DNA from: Nocardia vinacea NBRC 16497
Lineage (GTDB): Bacteria > Actinomycetota > Actinomycetes > Mycobacteriales > Mycobacteriaceae
Length of the DNA: 64,000 nt
Direction of reading: 5' to 3'
Assembly: GCF_000308835.1 (NCBI RefSeq)
Contig: NZ_BAGN01000421.1
Coordinates: forward strand, 1 to 64,000
Part shown: positions 58,479-64,000 of the stretch, one piece after another
How the letters are laid out: every line of letters begins with the position of its first letter
Position numbering within the stretch: the first letter of the stretch is position 1
Position numbers and translations under genes: made by a program
Notes under the pieces: generated by a model
What the model saw: the letters and a program-made list of their open reading frames with translations, nothing else
Database searches by the model: none
What the model was told of the DNA's origin: nothing

Positions 58479-60224
58479 TCAGCCGGACAGTAGTTCGCTG
58501 ATCCGCTCGACGGGCACGGGGCGGTGGAAAAGCCAGCCCTGCGCGCTATCGCAGCCGAGCGATTCCAGCCGATCGGCCTGATATTGCGTTTCGACGCATT
58601 CGGCGGTGATGGTGAAGCCGAGGGCATGGGTGAGTTCGATAATGGATTCGAGCACCAGCAGATCGGTGGCACCGGGGGATTCCGGGGTCCGGATACAGCG
58701 GATGAACGGTCCCGCGAGTTTGACGACATCGAGCGGCAACTGGCCCAGGTAGGCGAGATTGGAGTATCCCGTGCCGAAATCGTCGATGGCGATGTGGACC
58801 CCCGCCTCGGATAACGTGCGCAATGCCTGGAGCGGGCGACCGGTGGTGTGCATGAACGCCCGCTCGGTCAGTTCGAGTTGTAGCCGCTCCGGTGGGATAC
58901 CGGTCTCGGCGATCACGTCCTGAACCCGATCCAGCCAGGTCGGGTCGGCGACCTCGGCGGCGGAAACATTGACGCTCACGATCGGCGTCCGGCCCGGAAA
59001 CCGGTCGTGCCAGTCCCGGCTGTCGCGACACGCCCGTTCGAGCACCTGCGCGCCCAATGCGCCGATATGGCCGTTGTCCTCGGCGAGATCCACGAATTGC
59101 GCCGGGGCGAGTACGCCGAGGTGCGGATGCCGCCAGCGCACGAGGGCCTCCACCGCGACGATCCGCTGGTCGGTGAGCGCGACAATGGGCTGGTAGTCCA
59201 GGAACAGTTCGTCGCGAAGCAGGGCGGCGGGCATGGCCGCCGAGAGTTCGGCGCGGGTGTGTTCGCGGCGGCCGCGATCGGCGTCGAAGACCGCGTAGCG
59301 GCCGCGACCCGCGGCCTTGGCCCAGTACATGGTGGTGTCGGCGGCCTGTAGGAGTTCATCGGCGGTGGTGTGTTCGGTGCGTCGCTCCATGACGCCGATG
59401 CTCGCGGTGACGGTGAGGTGGTGGCCGTCGATGTCGAACGGTTTGGTGAATGCCTCGAGCATTCGCTTCGCGACCGCTGCCACGGTTTCCCGGGATTGTG
59501 GGACCAGGATGACGAATTCGTCGCCGCCCATGCGTGCCACCAATTGGCCGGGTTGGGCGCAGGCGCGCAGGCGGGTGGCGGCCTGGATGAGCAGCTGGTC
59601 GCCGAATGCGTGCCCGAAGGTGTCGTTGACAAGCTTGAAATGGTCGAGGTCGAGATAGCAGAGGCCGAAGTCGGCGCTCGGATCGGCGAAGGCGGCGGCG
59701 AGCGTGTCGATGAATTTCGTCCGATTCGGCAAACCGGTCAGATGATCGTGGTTGGCGCGGTATCGCAGCCGCGCCTCACTCGCGCGCAACTGTTCGGCGA
59801 CGGCGCGTCGGGCGGCGATTTCGGCGGTGCGGACACTCTCCTGCTCGGCCAGCAGCCACGCCCGGAATGCGCGGATATACCCATTTGTGAAGGCGGCCAG
59901 CAATTCGGGCAGCCGATCCGCCGCGATAGTGCCCGCTTCGGTGAAATGCGCGCTGAGCGCCGCGATGCTGCGCCCGAGCACCTCGTCGCCGACGAAATGC
60001 GACCGCGCCAACTCCGCACCCAACTCGGCCACCCGATCAGCGGATTCGATTGTCTGCGTTGCCGTTTCGAACTCCATAGCCAGCCGCGTCAGCAGCATGC
60101 GCGCCTCACCCGCACTCATCGGTACCACATGATCACGCGCCCCACCTGTCAGCGCGGCAGTCCAGCGTCCGGTCAGGTCGCCGCGCGAGCCGTCTCCTGA
60201 ACCGGGCCCGGCTTCCCAACCCAT
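58479..60224 (-). CDS. GGDEF-EAL protein (c-di-GMP cyclase/phosphodiesterase)
   Basis: A 581-aa cytosolic protein. An N-terminal helical sensor-like region (about 40-155) is followed by a GGDEF domain with an intact GGDEF signature (about 233-237) and an EAL domain starting EALVRW (about 359) with the conserved VNVSA, TERAF, DDFGTGYS and ITAECVET motifs. Both halves look catalytically competent. The usual RxxD inhibitory site before GGDEF is not evident. The start is taken at ATG 60224; the frame is open to 60299. Its stop lies six bases from that of pknK. Confidence 0.9.
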   Translation of the reverse strand: MGWEAGPGSGDGSRGDLTGRWTAALTGGARDHVVPMSAGEARMLLTRLAMEFETATQTIESADRVAELGAELARSHFVGDEVLGRSIAALSAHFTEAGTIAADRLPELLAAFTNGYIRAFRAWLLAEQESVRTAEIAARRAVAEQLRASEARLRYRANHDHLTGLPNRTKFIDTLAAAFADPSADFGLCYLDLDHFKLVNDTFGHAFGDQLLIQAATRLRACAQPGQLVARMGGDEFVILVPQSRETVAAVAKRMLEAFTKPFDIDGHHLTVTASIGVMERRTEHTTADELLQAADTTMYWAKAAGRGRYAVFDADRGRREHTRAELSAAMPAALLRDELFLDYQPIVALTDQRIVAVEALVRWRHPHLGVLAPAQFVDLAEDNGHIGALGAQVLERACRDSRDWHDRFPGRTPIVSVNVSAAEVADPTWLDRVQDVIAETGIPPERLQLELTERAFMHTTGRPLQALRTLSEAGVHIAIDDFGTGYSNLAYLGQLPLDVVKLAGPFIRCIRTPESPGATDLLVLESIIELTHALGFTITAECVETQYQADRLESLGCDSAQGWLFHRPVPVERISELLSG

Positions 60225-60446
60225 GAGGCCTGATCTTACAGCGCTCGCCCGGCCGATGATGTTGGGAGACAGCGCAGTTCCCGGGCGTCTGGCGCACACT
60301 TGTGCAGTGTGACCGCTGGTTTCGTTGTCACGCGTACGCCGCGGAACCTGCCCGATCGGGCAGTGGATTTTGCTGCTGTGCTACGCCGGGCGGGTCTGGG
60401 GCGATAACCCTCTAGGTGATCGACGGCGACCGGACATGAGGACACG

Positions 60447-61163
60447 ATGGATCTTGGACCCACCACCCCCAGGACGTTTCACCCGACGCGGGGCGCGCTC
60501 ATCGCCGGCGCGATCGGGATCGCGATCGTGTTGGCGGCCGTCGTGTGGGGTGTGCTGAGCCTGCGAGCGCTCGATGGCACCGCGCGTACCGACGGAACCG
60601 TGTTGTTCGCAAGCTCGGGTGACGGTCGGATGGTCGAATTCGTCGTCGACGGAAAGCGGTATACGACCAGAACCACGACACGCAGCGTGCTGCACACCTA
60701 CTCGACCGGTGAGCGGGTGCCCGTTGCCTATGACCCGAAGGATCCCGCCGATGCGCAGGTGGCGGATCTGCACTCGACCTACGGTGGACCGCTGTTCGTG
60801 GGCGGATTCGGCGTTCTGGTCGTCGTCGCCGGCATCGCCGGATACGGCTACGGACGGCGAGAATTGAAACTGCGGGATTGGCTCGATCAGCGCGGTCGGG
60901 AAATCTGGGTTCCGGCCGAACACACCAGGGTGCGGGTGACCCACCATGATTTCGATAGCAATCGACCATTGGTATTCGTTCTGCAGGCCGGGTGGGTCGA
61001 CCCGATATCGCGGCGAACCGTTCACGCGGACAGCGATATGTTGCGCGAGGATCCGAGTGAACTCGTGCGGTTGAGCGGGCGAGTTCGAGTACTCTATGAC
61101 CCGGCGGATCCGACCCGCAACCGCGTCGACGTCGACCACAAGCCGCTGCTCGAGGAGTTCTGA
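60447..61163 (+). CDS. DUF3592 membrane protein
   Basis: A 238-aa protein with two TM helices (about 17-37 and 113-136). Between them is a beta-rich DUF3592 domain (TDGTVLFAS, VEFVVDGKRYTTRT, ERVPVAYDPKDPADAQV), and a second similar domain follows at the C-terminus (LSGRVRVLYDPADPTRNRV). The two repeated V-x-YDP-x-x-P motifs indicate duplicated domains. Role unknown. An intact relative of the broken gene at 35685-36035. Confidence 0.84.
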   Translation: MDLGPTTPRTFHPTRGALIAGAIGIAIVLAAVVWGVLSLRALDGTARTDGTVLFASSGDGRMVEFVVDGKRYTTRTTTRSVLHTYSTGERVPVAYDPKDPADAQVADLHSTYGGPLFVGGFGVLVVVAGIAGYGYGRRELKLRDWLDQRGREIWVPAEHTRVRVTHHDFDSNRPLVFVLQAGWVDPISRRTVHADSDMLREDPSELVRLSGRVRVLYDPADPTRNRVDVDHKPLLEEF

Positions 61164-61320
61164 CCCAGGGGCGCGGCGGCTTCGTCGCACAGTCGCGCCA
61201 TCCTCGACGACGATCCGCGCACGGCGGTCGACCAGGCAGATATCAGCCAGCCGGATGTGATTCTGGCGGTGTGGCCCGCAAGATCTGACCTCTACTGCGG
61301 ACGCGTCCGCCAAGGCACGC

Positions 61321-62097
61321 TCAACGGCGCGCACCGGGTCTGTCGAGGCAACGATGCAGCGCCTGGACGACGAAAGGCCATGCGGTGGAATCGGGATCGA
61401 TGAGTTCGAAATGTCCGATGCTCGGCAGTTCGACGAGTTCGGCGCCGGATTTCGCGCAGTACTCGCGTGCCATTTCGATCGGCAGGCGTCGGTCCCGATC
61501 GCCGTGTACGACAACGGTCGGGACGTCGGCGGTGCCGAGCAACGAGGGGTCGGTGGCGGCATAGCGCTCGGGAAAGTCTTGCGGCCCGCCGCCGAGCAAT
61601 TCGGCGACCGCGCCCTGGCCGTTGCGACGATGATAGGCATCGACCAGATTCGCCGCCGGTGCCAAGGACACGACTCCGGCCACTTGCGGCGCAACCGCAG
61701 TGCGCCAAGCACTTTCGCTCGGCAGCCGATGCCGTAGTGCCGCCCACAACGCCAGATGCCCGCCTGCGGAATGTCCGATATAGAGGATGCGGTCCTGATC
61801 GATGCGGCCCGGCCGTGCATCCTCGATCAAACCGGGCAGAACATCGAGTGCCCGCGCGACATCGTCGAAGGTTGTCGGCCAACCGCCGCCGTCACCGACC
61901 CGGCGATACTCGAGGTTCGCAACCGCATAGCCCAGTGCGGCCAGAGCCTGTGCCTCCGGCCGGGCATGCTCGCGGTTGAACTCCGCGCGCCAGAATCCGC
62001 CGTGCAGCACCACCACGAGCGGTGCCGCACCGTCCGCGTCGGGCAGGTACAGGTCGGCCACCTGGTCGCGGTGCGGGCCGTAGGCGATGGGTTCCAT
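61321..62097 (-). CDS. Alpha/beta hydrolase (kynurenine formamidase/esterase-like)
   Basis: A 258-aa cytosolic hydrolase. The oxyanion-hole HGGFW motif, nucleophile GHSAGGHLALWAA, Asp in HGDRDRR and catalytic His in IGHFELID are all present. The HGGxW plus GHSAG combination is shared by hormone-sensitive-lipase-type esterases and bacterial kynurenine formamidases. It begins three bases after the YggT gene stop on the same strand, so the two are probably co-transcribed. Confidence 0.88.
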   Translation of the reverse strand: MEPIAYGPHRDQVADLYLPDADGAAPLVVVLHGGFWRAEFNREHARPEAQALAALGYAVANLEYRRVGDGGGWPTTFDDVARALDVLPGLIEDARPGRIDQDRILYIGHSAGGHLALWAALRHRLPSESAWRTAVAPQVAGVVSLAPAANLVDAYHRRNGQGAVAELLGGGPQDFPERYAATDPSLLGTADVPTVVVHGDRDRRLPIEMAREYCAKSGAELVELPSIGHFELIDPDSTAWPFVVQALHRCLDRPGARR

Positions 62098-62100
62098 CGC

Positions 62101-62382
62101 TTACAGGCTGAAGAAGATCTGACGCAGTACCAGGGCGACGATGAAGACCACGGTGAACGCCAGGTCGATGGAGAGTCCGCCCAACCGGACCGGCTGCAGG
62201 TACCGGCGCACCGGGGCGATCACCGGTTCGGTCGCGGAATGGCTCAGGTCGCGGGCGCGGTTCACCCACTGGGGGTGCCTGCCGTCGGCGAGCACGCCTA
62301 CCCAATCGAATACCAACCGGGCGAGTAGCAGCAGGATGAATGCCGTCAGTGCTAACCCGAGCAAGGTGCCGATAAGGGTCAT
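62101..62382 (-). CDS. YggT family membrane protein
   Basis: A 93-aa membrane protein with two hydrophobic helices (about 4-25 and 68-88) and the YggT signature between them: ATEPVIAPVRRYLQP. YggT proteins are linked to osmotic tolerance and, near cell-division genes, to septum functions; no such neighbours here. ATG 62382 has AAGGAG upstream; the frame extends to 62418. Confidence 0.88.
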   Translation of the reverse strand: MTLIGTLLGLALTAFILLLLARLVFDWVGVLADGRHPQWVNRARDLSHSATEPVIAPVRRYLQPVRLGGLSIDLAFTVVFIVALVLRQIFFSL

Positions 62383-62491
62383 GTCGCACTCCTTCGTGGT
62401 GGCCAGTATCAGTATCAACGGTCGGCACCGCCTGGAAAGTGTCCCATTCGTCGGGTTCTCAGCCGACTATCAGGTCGGTTAGCCTGTCCCG

Positions 62492-63283
62492 ATGCGCCGA
62501 CCGTTCCGATATCTGCCGCTGGCCGTCCTGTCGACCCTGAGCTGGCTGCTCGCCACCGGGCCGGTCGCGACCGCTCAGGAGGCGTCGCACCTGATCACCG
62601 TGCAGCAGTCCGGCGTGCTGCGCGTCTGCACTACCGGCGACTACCCGCCCTACACCCTGCACGAAGACGACGGCACCTACCGCGGTGTCGATATCACCCT
62701 CGCCAACGACCTCGCCGCGACCTTGCACGTTGTCCCGCAATGGATTCCGACCACCTGGTCCACTCTGACCGACGACTTCCTCGCACGCTGCGATATCGCC
62801 GTCGGCGGCATCTCCGACACCCCCGCCCGCCGTGTCGTCGCCGATTTCTCCATCCCCACCTCCATCGACGGCAAGACCCCCGTCGTCCGGCGCACCGACG
62901 CCGCCGACTACGCCACCGTCGACCAGATCAACCGCCCCGAGGTCCGCGTGATCGTCAACCGCGGCGGCACCAACGAAGCCTTCGCCCGCACCAACTTTCC
63001 CGAAGCCCAACTCACCATCTGGCCCGATAACCTCACCATCTACGACCAGCTCGAACAGCACAGCGCCGATGTCTTCGTCACCGACTCGGTCGAGGGGCGC
63101 TACCGCCAACGCACCCACCCCACCCTCCAGGTCCTACACCCCGACACGCCCTTCGACTCCGCGCCCAAGGCCTACCTCCTGCCCAAGGGCGACACCCTCT
63201 TCAACACCGTCGTCAACACCTGGCTCGAATCCGAAATCCGCACCGGCAGAAGCGATCAGCTGCTTACCGAATGGATCGGCTGA
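62492..63283 (+). CDS. Secreted cyclohexadienyl dehydratase-like (PheC) / solute-binding protein
   Basis: A 263-aa exported protein with the periplasmic solute-binding fold type 3. The signal peptide (about 1-29) ends ATAQ. SGVLRVCTTGDYPPYTL, DIAVGGIS, IDGKTPVV, VIVNRGGTNEAFAR and APKAYLLPKGD parallel Pseudomonas PheC, which converts prephenate to phenylpyruvate and arogenate to phenylalanine outside the cytoplasm. The match to these PheC-specific blocks is better than to ordinary amino-acid-binding proteins, and no ABC permease is adjacent. Divergent from yggT. Confidence 0.8.
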   Translation: MRRPFRYLPLAVLSTLSWLLATGPVATAQEASHLITVQQSGVLRVCTTGDYPPYTLHEDDGTYRGVDITLANDLAATLHVVPQWIPTTWSTLTDDFLARCDIAVGGISDTPARRVVADFSIPTSIDGKTPVVRRTDAADYATVDQINRPEVRVIVNRGGTNEAFARTNFPEAQLTIWPDNLTIYDQLEQHSADVFVTDSVEGRYRQRTHPTLQVLHPDTPFDSAPKAYLLPKGDTLFNTVVNTWLESEIRTGRSDQLLTEWIG

Positions 63284-63341
63284 GACTGAGGCGGGAACCC
63301 ATTTGCAGTGCGTTCCGAATCGGCTCACGGGCAGTGTCTTG

Positions 63342-64000
63342 TCAGGTGCGGGCCTCCGCAGGCCCTGCGATCTCGTTCATCAACATCCTGAGCGTGAGCG
63401 AATGCTTTTCCGGCGGTAGGGCATTCAGCGCCGCTCGCGCCAGCTTCACACCCTCGACACGATCACCATCGCGAACGAGCATCAACCCCTGATGCATGTC
63501 CAGGTGCGTGCGGAAACGTGGCAACGAATCCGGGAGATCAGCTCTCGCTGCGTCCTGGGCCGCCACCGCTGTCCGTTCGTCACCCATTCGGGCGGCCAGC
63601 AGTGACAGGAAGACGTTCACGCGCCACCAGGGGACCGCGTAGTCGCTGGCCTGATCATCCGACCCGGACCGGTCGAATTCTCTTCGGCCGGTGTCGATCA
63701 GTCCGCGAGCCGTTTCCTTGTCGCCCTGAATCGCGACAGCGTGCGCCTTACCCCACAGGGCGTTGAGCCGACCCAAGCTCGGCCGGTCACTGATCGCAAG
63801 CGCTTGATCGGCGAACCGGCGAGCGACCGGCAGCGCGGCACCTTCGTAGCCCAGCGCGATTGCCGCGCGACCACGGACCCACACGCGAATATTGGTGTCG
63901 TCCGAGCGGTCTGCCGCTTCAGCGGCCATCGAATACCAGTTAATTGCCTTTCGGCCGTCGCTTCCGGGAAATGTCTTGGCATACAACGTCATCAAGCGTG
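63342..64000 (-). CDS. C-terminal part of a helical-repeat (TPR-like) protein, cut by the window edge
   Basis: At least 217 residues of an alpha-helical repeat region (AVARRFADQALAI-type and ALWGKAHAVAIQGDKETARGLI-type hairpins) with no stop before the right edge, so the start lies outside. The pattern resembles the C-terminal sensor half of actinobacterial XRE-type regulators that carry TPR repeats, but the DNA-binding part, if any, is not in the window. Confidence 0.72.
   Translation of the reverse strand, partial: RLMTLYAKTFPGSDGRKAINWYSMAAEAADRSDDTNIRVWVRGRAAIALGYEGAALPVARRFADQALAISDRPSLGRLNALWGKAHAVAIQGDKETARGLIDTGRREFDRSGSDDQASDYAVPWWRVNVFLSLLAARMGDERTAVAAQDAARADLPDSLPRFRTHLDMHQGLMLVRDGDRVEGVKLARAALNALPPEKHSLTLRMLMNEIAGPAEART

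Noticed and set aside
1..64000. Complete secondary-metabolite or defence cluster
   Set aside because: The prenyltransferase, P450 and MFS exporter are scattered with no PKS, NRPS, terpene cyclase, RiPP or restriction genes beside them; they are treated as separate loci.

Overview
The window reads as chromosomal DNA of a high-GC mycolata actinomycete, most likely Nocardia or a close relative. Supporting signs are the very high GC content, the WS/DGAT acyltransferase, LmeA-type (DUF2993), DUF3349 and DUF3592 proteins, an actinobacterial Pit transporter, secretory LIP-type lipases, a PknK-type kinase and a secreted class I cholesterol oxidase. The species is inferred from gene content only. I saw no rRNA, tRNA, CRISPR array, prophage or complete insertion sequence.

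Layout. 0-6 kb: WS/DGAT acyltransferase, a small lipoprotein, a Pro-rich membrane protein, remnants of a recombinase-like gene, and a secreted lipase. 6-13 kb: a CYTH-like protein, then a translationally coupled trio of an alpha-dioxygenase-like heme oxygenase, a small catalase-like protein and a large LuxR (LAL) regulator, which looks like an oxylipin-type module. 13-17 kb: an LmeA-like protein divergent from an MFS exporter / trypsin-like lipoprotein / lipoprotein operon, with palindromic operators between them. 17-21 kb: Pit phosphate transporter, two tandem DUF3349 proteins, and cholesterol oxidase preceded by a sequence matching the KstR operator consensus. 21-23.5 kb: GNAT acetyltransferase and a second LIP lipase.

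23.8-33.3 kb is an organosulfur-scavenging island. It holds an SsuD-like monooxygenase, a DszC/SfnB-like plus DszA/NtaA-like pair, free methionine-R-sulfoxide reductase, a StyA-like FAD monooxygenase, SfnG, SfnB and two flavin reductases. The probable logic is that two-component flavin monooxygenases oxidise sulfones and sulfonates to release sulfite, sharing the reductases.

33-40 kb is a mixed, partly decayed stretch: a YfhO-like membrane protein, a broken DUF3592 gene, an ABBA-fold aromatic prenyltransferase, a secreted beta-trefoil-like protein, a VOC protein, a SUKH protein and transposase debris next to a short inverted-repeat element. 40-46 kb is a complete fructose PTS: ptsH-fruA-fruK-fruR divergent from ptsI. 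FruA carries an unusual array of ten-residue repeats. 46-50 kb holds a DUF779 / aldehyde dehydrogenase pair and an AcoR-like GAF regulator. 50-55 kb holds a P450 that lacks the ExxR arginine, an amidase, a MetE-like protein and an SRPBCC protein. 55-60 kb is a PknK-like kinase convergent with a GGDEF-EAL protein. The window ends with a DUF3592 protein, an alpha/beta hydrolase, a YggT protein, a secreted cyclohexadienyl-dehydratase-like protein and the C-terminal part of a helical-repeat protein cut by the right edge.
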